Below, piece by piece: positions 9,190 through 16,981 of a stretch of 41,250 bases of DNA (positions are counted from its first letter, which is position 1; each line of letters starts with the position of its first letter). The stretch lies in contig KE354164.1 in NCBI GenBank assembly GCA_000415505.1, positions 1 to 41,250 on the forward strand. Reading direction: 5' to 3'. Under the pieces are notes generated by a model. It made no database searches and had not been told where the DNA came from. It saw only the letters and a list, made by a program, of their open reading frames with translations. This DNA comes from Streptomyces afghaniensis 772 (GTDB lineage Bacteria; Actinomycetota; Actinomycetes; Streptomycetales; Streptomycetaceae). The position numbers and the translations under genes are program-made.

Positions 9190-9320
9190 GTAAGGCAACC
9201 TGCCCCGGGGACCATGTCCCGGCCCCTGGCCAGGCATGGCCGGCCACTGCCCAGGCCGCGCCGCGGACGGCAGGTCGGCGTCAGGCGGAGCTGAGATCAG
9301 TCGGCCAGGTCCACGGCCGA

Positions 9321-9349
9321 GGCCCGCAAGGGCTGTCCCCTTGCGGGCC
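9321..9349. terminator. Perfect 12-bp hairpin between convergent genes
   Basis: Arms GGCCCGCAAGGG and CCCTTGCGGGCC with loop CTGTC. It sits between the broken hydrolase on the plus strand and DUF418 copy B on the minus strand, and could serve as a bidirectional terminator. Confidence 0.65.
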
Positions 9350-9366
9350 GAGCGGGCCGTGCAGGC

Positions 9367-9396
9367 CGGGGTGGGGCAGGAAGCCGAGCCACCCCG
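9367..9396 (-). terminator. Second hairpin just after DUF418 copy B
   Basis: CGGGGTGG (9367-9374) pairs with CCACCCCG (9389-9396) across a 14-base loop. It begins eight bases beyond the copy B stop. It is weaker than the 9321-9349 hairpin. Confidence 0.35.
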
Positions 9397-9404
9397 ACCG
9401 GACA

Positions 9405-10682
9405 TCAGCGGATGTACTTGGCGGGTTTGGTTGCGGCGTTGAGCAGATACTCCAGAGGGCCGCGGCGGAAGAAGCGGGACCAGATCGTGGCGAACACGAT
9501 CGCTGTCACGATGTACGTGAGCACGGGTACCCAGGACGTCGTGGTGCCAGCGCCGGAAGCGGGCCACGCGGACTGTGCGAGGAAGTGGCCTACGTAGGCG
9601 GTCAGGGACATGGTGCCCACGGCGATGACCGGCTTCGCCAGGCGGCGCAGTAGCGGCAGGCGGTCCATCGCCGCCGTCGCGGCCACGATCACGAGGATCG
9701 CGATGCCCGCGCAGCCGAGGGTGTCGAAGGTGGTGCCGGTGTGGGACACGGCGCCCAGCAGGTCCGAGGCCGACAGCTCGGGCCCGCCGGGTGCGCTGCT
9801 CATGGAGCCGGAGACCGCGGAGCCGCTGCCCACGGAGCCCGGACCGGAGCCGCTGGAGGGTCCCCCACCTCCGCCGACGTTCCATACCGCGCTCGCGCCG
9901 GTCAGCAGTGTGGCCAGGCCGTAGGCGGCTGTGGCGAGGCCGGCACCGAGGACGGCCAGGCGCCGCCGGACGACGGGGGCGGACAGGTCGAGGCGGGCCA
10001 GAGCCATGCCGGTGGTCACGAACGCCATCCACGTGATGGTCGGGTAGAGGCCCGTCAGCAGCAGATCGAGTACTCCCACGGTGCTGAGGCGTTCCAGCGG
10101 GTCGTAGGCGTTGATGGTCTGCTGGACGGAGTCGCTCAGCCACATCTTCAAAACGAACGCCAGCTGCGGCATGACCAGCGCGATCCCGGCCGCGATGAGC
10201 GCCAGTGTCCTGGCGCTCAGTCGTACCAGGAGCAGTGCGAGGAGGAAGTAGACGCCGTAGTAGGCGAGGATGATGATGTCCCCGTACTCCATCGCCAGCA
10301 CGGTGCCCAGGGCCAGCAGGATCACGGCGCGGATCGCGATGCGGGCCTTCGCCTGCCGGCCCGCCAGGCCGGTCTTCGGCTCACGGCGGCCGGCGATCAG
10401 CATCAGCGAGAACCCGGCGAGGGTGGCGAACAGGGCCGAGGACCGTCCCTCGGCCAGGAAGTACACCCAGCTGCCGACGCTGCCCTGGGGGGAGTCCATC
10501 GGGGCGATGTGCACGATGTACATGCCGAACACCGCCAGCGCACGGGCCAGATCCAGCCCGACCAGGCGTCCCATCGAGGGGCGGCCCGAGACTTGCCCGG
10601 CGGACTCGGACGAGGCCTTCGGCGGTGGAGTCGCGTTCCTCTGCGGAGCCGACAGCTCCTGCGGCGGCTTTACCTGTGTCAT
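9405..10682 (-). CDS. DUF418 family membrane protein (copy B)
   Basis: A 425-residue protein from ATG 10682 (starts MTQVKPPQELSAPQR). A longer upstream extension is open but low-complexity, and the chosen start matches copy A. Landmarks: GRLVGLDLARALAVFGMYIVH, the loop RREPKTGLAGRQAKARIAIR (identical to copy A), VGTMSLTAYVGHFLAQS and FATIWSRFFRRGPLEYLLN. A glycine/serine-rich extracellular-type loop (about residues 290-335) is longer than in copy A. Nucleotide similarity to copy A is high across the whole gene and through the upstream region, indicating duplication. The two copies are in the same orientation, 7.5 kb apart. It is complete, with no visible frame damage. The function of the family is not known. 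Confidence 0.88.
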   Translation of the reverse strand: MTQVKPPQELSAPQRNATPPPKASSESAGQVSGRPSMGRLVGLDLARALAVFGMYIVHIAPMDSPQGSVGSWVYFLAEGRSSALFATLAGFSLMLIAGRREPKTGLAGRQAKARIAIRAVILLALGTVLAMEYGDIIILAYYGVYFLLALLLVRLSARTLALIAAGIALVMPQLAFVLKMWLSDSVQQTINAYDPLERLSTVGVLDLLLTGLYPTITWMAFVTTGMALARLDLSAPVVRRRLAVLGAGLATAAYGLATLLTGASAVWNVGGGGGPSSGSGPGSVGSGSAVSGSMSSAPGGPELSASDLLGAVSHTGTTFDTLGCAGIAILVIVAATAAMDRLPLLRRLAKPVIAVGTMSLTAYVGHFLAQSAWPASGAGTTTSWVPVLTYIVTAIVFATIWSRFFRRGPLEYLLNAATKPAKYIR

Positions 10683-10716
10683 ACGACGAATCCTTCGGTG
10701 CCGCCAGGAGGTGGAA

Positions 10717-10781
10717 CATCCGACAGGTTTCGGCAACGCCCCCGCCGACCGGCTGGGACTGCCCCGCCGACCGGCGGAACC
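10717..10781 (-). promoter_or_regulatory. Conserved upstream region of DUF418 copy B
   Basis: CGACCGGCTGG starts at 10746 and CGACCGGCGG at 10768, again 22 bp apart. The decamer CTGTCGGATG (sense) ends 34 bases before the ATG. The alignment with 3230-3294 is gap-free to the start codon. See the copy A entry for interpretation. Confidence 0.5.
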
Positions 10782-10865
10782 GCGCCGCGCCGACAGGCCG
10801 GCGGGCCCGGCCGGCACACTTCCCGCAGCGAATCAGTTCACCGAACTAGTGGCTAGGGGTGGGCA

Positions 10866-11043
10866 CTAGCGGGCCGCCTGAAACGTACGCCGGTACGCCT
10901 GGGGTGAGATGCCGATCGCCGCGTGCAGGTGCTGGCGCAGGGAGGTGCTCCTGGGGAAGCCGAACCCGGTCGGCGATCTGGTCCACCGACAGGTCGCTCG
11001 GCTCCAGCAGGTCCCGGGCTCGGGCTACACGCTGCTGCGACGA
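10866..11043 (-). pseudogene. AraC/XylS-family regulator, C-terminal helix-turn-helix remnant
   Basis: Minus-strand translation gives QQRVARARDLLEPSDLSVDQ and IADRV. After a one-base shift near 10965 it continues GFGFPRSTSLRQHLHAAIGI and SPQAYRRTFQAAR to a TAG at 10866. This is the standard second helix-turn-helix and C-terminus of an AraC-type (GlxA/FtrA-like) activator. Everything N-terminal to it is missing or unrecognisable. It cannot work as a regulator. Confidence 0.7.
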
Positions 11044-11116
11044 CCGCGGTGGCCGTGCCCAGGAGTTCAGGGCCTCTGCACGGCGAGCTGGAGGTCATCG
11101 GCCGGTTGGGCTTTCG

Positions 11117-11957
11117 GGGGTCCTTTCAGAATGCTGGATTCTTCCGGGCGAGGGTCATGCAGTGGGCGAGCTGGAGGAAGGCGTCGTGCACGTCGTCGCG
11201 TGCTTCCCAGCGGATCCGCAGTCGGCGGGGGCCGTGGAGCCAGGCGATGGCGGACTCGGCAACCCATCGGATTTACCCCAGGCCCGAGCCGTGCGGCTCG
11301 CCGCGCCGGGCGATCTTCGGTGTGATGCCGCGTTCGCGCAGCCGGCGGCGGTAGATGTCGTGGTCGTAGCCGCGGTCGGCGTATAACGTGCGGGGCTTGC
11401 GCCGGGGCCTGCCTCGTTTGCCACGTACCGGCGGCAGGCCGTCGACCAGGGGCAGGAGCTGGGTGATGTCGTTGCGGTGACCGCCCATCAGGGACACGCG
11501 CAACGGGATGCCGCAGGCGTCGGTCAGCACGTGGTGTTTCGAGCCCGGCCGTGCGCGGTCAACCGGGCTCGGGCCGACTTTTGGGCTGCCTCGCCCCCGC
11601 TTGGCCTGCACGTGCGAGGCATCGATCGTGGCGCGGGAGAAGTCGAGGCGGTCCGCTGCCCGAAGCCGGTCCAGCAGCACCCGCTGGAGTTCCTCTCACA
11701 CTCCGGCCCGCTGCCACTCGGCCAGACGCCGCCAGCAGGTGGGACCCGAACCGAACCCCAACTCCTGCGGCAGGAACTCCCACTGGACGCCGGTGTAGAG
11801 GACGAACAGCACGCGCTGGAGCGTCTTGCGGTCATCGATCCGCTTGCACCCCGGGTGCCGGAACCGCTCCTGCTTCGGCAGCAGCGGCTCGATCACCGCC
11901 CACAACTCGTCACTGACCTCCCACCGTGCCACAAGAGGATCATTCTGCAAGGACCCC
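11117..11957 (-). mobile_element. IS5-family insertion sequence, 841 bp, inactive
   Basis: The ends are imperfect 17-bp inverted repeats: GGGGTCCTTTCAGAATG at 11117-11133, and on the other strand GGGGTCCTTGCAGAATG at 11941-11957 (one mismatch). The single transposase gene fills the space between them. A target duplication is not clear. The right end abuts a DnaE2 fragment and the left flank holds an AraC fragment. Confidence 0.75.
11126..11950 (-). pseudogene. IS5-family transposase with two nonsense codons
   Basis: About 274 codons from TTG 11950, a start lying inside the terminal repeat. The N-terminal DUF4096-like part reads ARWEVSDELWAVIEPLLP, then GVQWEFLPQELGFGSG. The DDE domain follows: FSRATIDASHVQAKRG, HHVLTDACGIPL, TLYADRGYDHD, VAESAIAWLHG. 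The same frame is interrupted by TGA at 11696-11698, where VWEEL is expected (Trp codon TGG to TGA), and by TAA at 11273-11275 between SGLG and IRWVAES, just before the catalytic Glu. Two in-frame stops rather than a frameshift argue for decay, not programmed frameshifting. Confidence 0.85.
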
Positions 11958-11961
11958 TAAG

Positions 11962-12267
11962 GGGTACTTCCTGGCCGTGGCCCGTGTGGTGGCGGATACC
12001 CGGGCGCTGGGAATCCGCGTTACAGCGTGCGGATCACAGCGCCGGCTCGATGGTGAATCACGCGCTGTTCGTCGCCACGGCCAACCCGCTCGAACACCGG
12101 CTGCTGTTCGAGCACTTACTCAGCGAGCGGCGTACGCCGTTGCCGGACATCGACATCGATGTGGAGTCCGAGCGCCTGCTGGAGGTGTACGACACGATCA
12201 TCAAGCGGTTCGGGCGGGAGCGGACCGCGGTCACCGGCATGCCCGAGACCTACCGGGCGCGGCACGC
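11962..12267 (+). pseudogene. DnaE2-like (error-prone DNA polymerase III alpha) fragment
   Basis: The first frame gives GYFLAVARVVADTRALGIRV and the second AGSMVNHALFVATANPLEHR, then LLSERRTPLPDIDIDVESER and RFGRERTAVTGMPETYRARH. The PDID(I/L)D motif is the polymerase active-site aspartate region of C-family polymerases, and the wording matches the DnaE2/ImuC branch. The frame changes near 12033-12040, and similarity ends near 12267. The IS5-type element abuts its 5' side. It represents about 100 of more than 1000 residues. Confidence 0.7.
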
Positions 12268-12378
12268 CCGGCACTTCCCTGTCAGGTTCAGCGTGTTGAA
12301 GTCGGAGCGGGTCTCGCCGCGGGCGGTCGACTGCTCGGGACAGGTGGCAGGCTGCCCGCAACGGAGGCCTCCCACGTC

Positions 12379-12410
12379 ATCGCTGCCGCCCAGCGGAAGC
12401 CGGCAGCGAT
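12379..12410 (-). terminator. Hairpin after a minus-strand remnant
   Basis: ATCGCTGCCG (12379-12388) and CGGCAGCGAT (12401-12410) pair perfectly over 10 bp with a 12-base loop. It lies six bases past the TAA of the minus-strand frame ending at 12416. Confidence 0.45.
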
Positions 12411-12415
12411 CGCGA

Positions 12416-12559
12416 TTACAGCCCGATGTCAGCCAGCCACTGGCTCGTGGTCCGCGGGGTGATGCCTAGCAGCTTCTGGGCGGAGGACTCCGGCGTGATC
12501 GAACGGCCCGGCATGGCACTCATCGTGCCGTAGCAGCCGAACGAAGCCGCCGCGCCGGC
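12416..12559 (-). pseudogene. Unrecognised remnant ending in a helix-turn-helix-like segment
   Basis: The minus-strand frame ends SAQKLLGITPRTTSQWLADI and two more residues, then TAA, with a hairpin immediately beyond. The tail resembles the recognition part of a small helix-turn-helix protein, and an internal ATG (MSAMPGRSIT) could start a 35-residue product. The terminator supports a true gene end, but no 5' part or family can be assigned. Confidence 0.3.
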
Positions 12560-12585
12560 GGCCACGGGGATGGAGCTGCCGCCCG

Positions 12586-12762
12586 GCCCACGTCGAAGGC
12601 CTGCGCAAGACCCACGAGATCATGTCCGGCCAGCTCGGGATCGAGACCCGGCTGATCCCCCGAAGCGGGATCCACTCCGAGATCGGCTCCGACCGCTTCC
12701 ACGGCGGAAGGGTCGACGCCAAGAGTGCCGTGCTGCACGTCGACGGAGATCACCACCAATGA
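12586..12762 (+). pseudogene. Unrecognised coding remnant
   Basis: A 58-codon frame with nearly all third positions G or C translates to VEGLRKTHEIMSGQLGIETR, LIPRSGIHSEIGSDRFHGGR, then VDAKSAVLHVDGDHHQ and TGA. The composition and codon use look genuinely coding. There is no start codon at its 5' end and no family I can name. Confidence 0.35.
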
Positions 12763-12891
12763 GGAGTACTTGGCCCGCCAAGCCGCCCGGTCGGTGTGCA
12801 CGGCGCCTGTCCTTCTCCCCACATCGCTAGGGCGACCGCCTGGGTGTCGAAGAGACCCTGGCCACCGGGGTGGAGGTGGTGGTCTTTATGG

Positions 12892-13395
12892 TCACGGTGA
12901 ACTGGACGGGGAAGTGGCGATGGCGGCGCTGCTCACCCCGATGGCGTGGTACGCCGTTTTCTTCGCGGACGGTTGACGATGCTGGACAGGGTGAGTGACC
13001 GTGTCCCGTACGCCGGGCATCTGGGCGATGTTCTCCCAGACGACTCGTACGCGTTCCAGCGAGGCTGCCTCCAAACGCACCATGATGTCGTAGTCGCCGC
13101 TGAGGATCTCACAGATGACGACCTCCGGAATGCTCTTGAGTGCGGCCAGGACGTCGCCTCTGCGCATGCAGTCCTGGCGGTAGACGAGGACGAGCGCCGA
13201 GACGACATTGCCGGTGTCCTCGCCCGGGCGGACGATGGTGTAGCCGGCGATGTGGCCGTGCCGCTCCAGCCGTTCGATGCGCTGGCGCACCGCATTACGG
13301 GAGAGCAGCACCCTGCTGGCCAGCTCCGAGTGCGAGAGGCGGGCGTTGCGGGTCAGCTCGGCGATGATCTTCTCGTCGATGGCGTCCACGGCCAA
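12892..13395 (-). CDS. Lrp/AsnC-family transcriptional regulator
   Basis: A 167-residue protein read from TTG 13395; GTG two codons later is an alternative. The N-terminal winged helix-turn-helix reads AIDEKIIAELTRNARLSHSE, then LASRVLLSRNAVRQRIERLE. The RAM ligand-binding domain reads VVICEILSGDYDIMVRLEAA, then GVRDTVT. Normal members end about 20 residues earlier with an SSIVNR-like strand. That strand (LSSIVNRPRRKR) is present here but in the next frame, so a one-base change near 12985 has probably altered the last 25 residues. It lies just downstream of the aldehyde dehydrogenase gene on the same strand. Such regulators often sense an amino acid handled by neighbouring enzymes, so it may tune this catabolic locus. 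Confidence 0.8.
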   Translation of the reverse strand: MAVDAIDEKIIAELTRNARLSHSELASRVLLSRNAVRQRIERLERHGHIAGYTIVRPGEDTGNVVSALVLVYRQDCMRRGDVLAALKSIPEVVICEILSGDYDIMVRLEAASLERVRVVWENIAQMPGVRDTVTHPVQHRQPSAKKTAYHAIGVSSAAIATSPSSSP

Positions 13396-13673
13396 CCGTC
13401 TACTTCGTCAAGTCGGTGGAGATGGCCGTCCCACGGCACTCGGATCACGGGTGCCATGAGGGCTGCGGAGCATGGTGGGGTGCCGGTGAGGAAGAACCGA
13501 GACTCCCCACCGGGCTGCCGTGGCTGCTTGACGTCCCAGACGCCCTGCCCCGCCAACTGCTGGATGTCCTTTGCTGTCGGTGACCAGGACGTAGTGGAAT
13601 GGACCCTCACCCCGGTCACTGCCTTGCCCTGCACGACGGGGGGGGGAGGAAGGCTCCGCTGGTGTCGGCTTGC

Positions 13674-15158
13674 TCAGCTGTGAAAGCCGGGCAATGACAG
13701 GTACTTGAGCTGCTGGTACTCGTGGAGGCCCTCGGGCCCGCCCTCACGGCCCAGGCCGGACTGCTTGATCCCGCCGAAGGGTGCCGCGACCTCGGAGACC
13801 AGGCCGCGGTTGATGCCGACCATTCCGGCCTCCAGCCGGGCGGCGACCCGGCGGGCGCGGTCGATGTGGGACGTCATCACGTACGACGCGAGGCCGTGCT
13901 CGGTGTTGTTGGCCACCGTGATGGCCTCGGCCTCGGTGGAGAACCGGTGGATGGCGGCAACGGGTCCGAAGACCTCCTCGTGCATGATCGCGGCGTCGGC
14001 GGGGACGTGGTCCAGCACGGTGGGGGCGGCCCAGTGGCCCGGCCCTTCAGGGATCTCCGCCTTGCCGATGACGACGGCGCCCCGGGTCACGGCGTCCTCG
14101 ACGAGGTGGCGGACCTTGTCCACCGCACGGTGGTCGGCCAGCGGCCCGAGCTCGGTGTCCTCCCGGTCCGGGGAGCCGACCCGAATGGCGGCAATCCGTT
14201 CGCCCAGCGCCGCGGCGAACTCGTCGGCGATCCCCTCCTGCACCAGGAACCGGTTGGCGCCGACACAGGACTGGCCGCCCAGCCGCATCTTCGCGATCAT
14301 CGCTTCGCGGACCGCGAGGTCGAGGTCGGCGTCGTCGAAGACCAGGAACGGCGCGTTGCCGCCCAGCTCCATCGAGGTGCGCAGCACCCGGGCACCGCTC
14401 TGCTGAAGCAGCAGCCTGCCGACCGGAGTGGACCCGGTGAAGGACAGCTTGCGCAGCCGGGGGTCGGCCAGCAGCGCCGTGGTGACCGCTGCCGCGTCGC
14501 TGCTGGTGATCACGGTCAGGACGCCTGCGGGCGCGCCGGCCTCGCGTGCCAGCTCGCCCAGCATCAGGGAGGACAGCGGAGTGAGCGCTGCCGGTTTGAG
14601 CACGGCGGTGCAGCCTGCGGCGAGGGCGGCGGCGGCCTTGCGGGCGGCCATGGCCAGCGGCACGTTCCACGGGGTGATCAGCAGGCAGGGCCCGACCGGT
14701 TCGGCGACGGTGACGATGTGGCTCTTGCCGTCCGGGGAGGGCGTGCTGCGTGCGTGGGGGCGGACCGCCTCCTCGGCGTACCACCGGAAATAGGCCGCGG
14801 CGTAGTCGACCTCGCCCCGGGCTTCGGTGATCGTCTTGCCGATCTCCAGCGTGATGATGCGGGCCAGACGCTCACGGTGTTCGGTCATGGCGTCGGTGAG
14901 CCGGTGCAGGACGGTCGCCCGGTCCCGCGGGCTGCTGAGGGCCCACTGGTCGGCGGCCGCGGCCGCCGCGTCCAGTGCTTTCAGCGCGTCTTGTGCGCCG
15001 CAGTCGGCGACGGTGGCTATGACTTCCTCGGTCGCGGGGTTGCGCACCTCGAAGGTGCGACCGCCGGTGGCGGGTTGCCAGTCGTGGGCGAGGAAGCCAC
15101 GGGGGACGGTTTCCAGGACTGCCGACTCCACTGAGGGAGCGGTGAGGGTGTCAGTCAT
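13674..15158 (-). CDS. NAD(P)-dependent aldehyde dehydrogenase (semialdehyde dehydrogenase-like)
   Basis: A 494-residue ALDH-superfamily enzyme that oxidises an aldehyde to its acid. Visible landmarks: ITPWNVP with Asn165, VLKPA with Lys188 for the cofactor, FTGSTPVG at 240-247, the general base Glu264 in MELGGNAP and nucleophile Cys298 in GGQSCVGANRF. The C-terminal motif EVAAPFGGIKQSGLGREGG, with its long N-terminal region, is typical of the succinate-semialdehyde dehydrogenase (GabD) group. It is the last gene of the ABC importer operon, 60 bases after a permease gene. The aldehyde is probably released by the FAD oxidases or the PLP enzyme of this locus; substrate identity is inference. 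It is complete and undamaged. Confidence 0.93.
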   Translation of the reverse strand: MTDTLTAPSVESAVLETVPRGFLAHDWQPATGGRTFEVRNPATEEVIATVADCGAQDALKALDAAAAAADQWALSSPRDRATVLHRLTDAMTEHRERLARIITLEIGKTITEARGEVDYAAAYFRWYAEEAVRPHARSTPSPDGKSHIVTVAEPVGPCLLITPWNVPLAMAARKAAAALAAGCTAVLKPAALTPLSSLMLGELAREAGAPAGVLTVITSSDAAAVTTALLADPRLRKLSFTGSTPVGRLLLQQSGARVLRTSMELGGNAPFLVFDDADLDLAVREAMIAKMRLGGQSCVGANRFLVQEGIADEFAAALGERIAAIRVGSPDREDTELGPLADHRAVDKVRHLVEDAVTRGAVVIGKAEIPEGPGHWAAPTVLDHVPADAAIMHEEVFGPVAAIHRFSTEAEAITVANNTEHGLASYVMTSHIDRARRVAARLEAGMVGINRGLVSEVAAPFGGIKQSGLGREGGPEGLHEYQQLKYLSLPGFHS

Positions 15159-15218
15159 GCGCGTGGCTCTTTCGCTGATCGCAGGATGGTGTGTTGAGAG
15201 AGCACGATCGGTGGGTGG

Positions 15219-16088
15219 TCATACGGCCTCGCCTCCCGGGTTGGCGACACCGACGGTGTTCTCGACCGAGAGCAGGGAGTCCTGCCGTCCGGAGCCGAGC
15301 CAGCGCACCAGGGCCACCAGGCCCAGGGCGAGGATCGCGAAGGCGATGAGGATCGCGCTGACCGCGGTCACGCTGGGGTCGATCTCGAAGGTGAGCGAGT
15401 TGTAGACCTGCACGGGCAGGGTGACGGTGTCGACCGAGGACAGGAACTGGGAGATGTAGAACTCGTCGAAGCTGGTGATGAAGGAGAAGATCGCCGCCGC
15501 GATCATGCCCGGCGCAGCGAGCGGGAAGGTGATCTTCCGGGCGATCGTGAGGCGGCCGGCGCCCATGCTGGCGGCGGCGTCCTCGAGGCGTTCGTCGATG
15601 CCGCGCAGGGTCGCGATCAGGATCAGCACCGCGATCGGTGAGGCCAGCACCGTGTGGCCCAGCGCGATCGCGATGGGGCTGCCCAGCATCGCGGCCGGTT
15701 CGAAGAACAGGAACAGCCCGAGCGCGGTGACGATCTGCGGGATGACCAGCGGTCCCAGGACCAGGGCGAACACCGCCGAGCGCAGCGGCAGTTCACTGCG
15801 GACCAGCGCGGTGGCCGCGGTGACCCCGATGACCAGGGAGAACACGGTGCTCAGGGCGGCGACCAGGGCGGACAGGGACAGTGCGGCGGGCCATTTGCTG
15901 CCGTCGGCGAACAGGGCCTTGTACCAGTTCAGCGTCCACGTCTCCGGGGGGAAGGAGGCGAAGGCGTTGTTGCTGAAGGAGGTGACGAGGATGACGACGA
16001 TCGGCAGCGCCAAAAACAGCAGGACCACGGTGGCGACCGCGGTCAGGGCGATGCGGCCGGCGAGGGTCTTGCGCAGTTCCATCATCAC
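15219..16088 (-). CDS. ABC importer permease, PotC-type
   Basis: A 289-residue inner-membrane permease with about six helices, starting GRIALTAVATVVLLFLALPI. The EAA-type cytoplasmic loop reads EDAAASMGAGRLTIARKITF and docks on the ATPase. It belongs to the polyamine/iron/thiamine-type importer group with PotB/PotC-like permease pairs. The start overlaps the stop of the preceding permease by four bases (ATGA), so the two are translationally coupled. A second ATG one codon downstream is also possible. Confidence 0.9.
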   Translation of the reverse strand: MMMELRKTLAGRIALTAVATVVLLFLALPIVVILVTSFSNNAFASFPPETWTLNWYKALFADGSKWPAALSLSALVAALSTVFSLVIGVTAATALVRSELPLRSAVFALVLGPLVIPQIVTALGLFLFFEPAAMLGSPIAIALGHTVLASPIAVLILIATLRGIDERLEDAAASMGAGRLTIARKITFPLAAPGMIAAAIFSFITSFDEFYISQFLSSVDTVTLPVQVYNSLTFEIDPSVTAVSAILIAFAILALGLVALVRWLGSGRQDSLLSVENTVGVANPGGEAV

Positions 16089-16978
16089 GCGCTCCTCTTC
16101 TTACGGCTCGCGCCCAGCGAGGTCACGGCCTTGACCAGCAGCAGTCCGGCCAGGGTGAGGACCAGCAGGATGACGCCCTGGGCGGCCGCTCCGTTCCACT
16201 GGTTCTCCTTGGTGACCTGCTGGTTGATGAGAGTGGCGATCATCGTCTGGTTCGGTCCGCCCATCAGGGCCGGGGTGATGTAGTAGCCCAGCGACAGGAT
16301 GAAGCTGAGCAGCCCGGCACTGGCCAGCCCGGGGGCGACCAGCGGCAGATAGATACGCCGGAAGATCGTCACCTTGCCCGCGCCCATGCTGGACGCGGCC
16401 GCCAGCAGCCGGCGGTCCACCCCGCGCATCACCCCGTAAAGGAGCAGCACCGTGTAGGGGAGCATCATCGACGTCGTACCGATGACCACACCCAGCTCGT
16501 TGTAGAGCAGCTGGAACGGGGCACCGGGAACCGACATGCTGGTCAGGGACTCGTTCACCAGGCCCTTGTCACCGAGCATGATGATCCAGCCGTACGTGCG
16601 CACCAGCGCGCTGACGAAGTGCGGGACGACCACGACCAGCATCGCCAGACCGGCCAGGATGGGCTTGAGCCGGGTGATCGCCTGGGCCAGGACGAACCCG
16701 AAGACCAGGCTCAGCACCGCCGTCTCGGCGGAGATCCGCAGCGTGGTGAACAGCACCGACAGGTTCACGCCGGTCAGCGCGTCTGCGTACCAGTGCAGCG
16801 TGAACGAGCCGTCGGCGTCCTTCAGGCTCAGCAGCAGTGTGGAAAAGATCGGGTAGACGAACAGCACCAGCAGATACACGACGACGGGGAGCGCGTACAG
16901 GATCCCGACCCGCGTCCGCCGCGAAGCCAGCAGCTTGCGCGGACGAGCCGGAGCGCCCGCGGTGAGGGTTGCTGCCAT
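16085..16978 (-). CDS. ABC importer permease, PotB-type
   Basis: A 297-residue permease with an N-terminal cytoplasmic stretch, a first helix VGILYALPVVVYLLVLFVYP, about five more helices, and an EAA loop LAAASSMGAGKVTIFRRIYL. It pairs with the downstream PotC-type permease to form the translocation channel. The start lies three bases beyond the ATPase stop. No damage is visible. Confidence 0.9.
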   Translation of the reverse strand: MAATLTAGAPARPRKLLASRRTRVGILYALPVVVYLLVLFVYPIFSTLLLSLKDADGSFTLHWYADALTGVNLSVLFTTLRISAETAVLSLVFGFVLAQAITRLKPILAGLAMLVVVVPHFVSALVRTYGWIIMLGDKGLVNESLTSMSVPGAPFQLLYNELGVVIGTTSMMLPYTVLLLYGVMRGVDRRLLAAASSMGAGKVTIFRRIYLPLVAPGLASAGLLSFILSLGYYITPALMGGPNQTMIATLINQQVTKENQWNGAAAQGVILLVLTLAGLLLVKAVTSLGASRKKRSA

Positions 16979-16981
16979 GAC

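Noticed and set aside
11273..11950. Two-ORF IS5 element using programmed frameshifting
   Set aside because: The two parts are in the same frame separated by a TGA, and a second in-frame TAA precedes the catalytic Glu, so it is decay rather than frameshifting.
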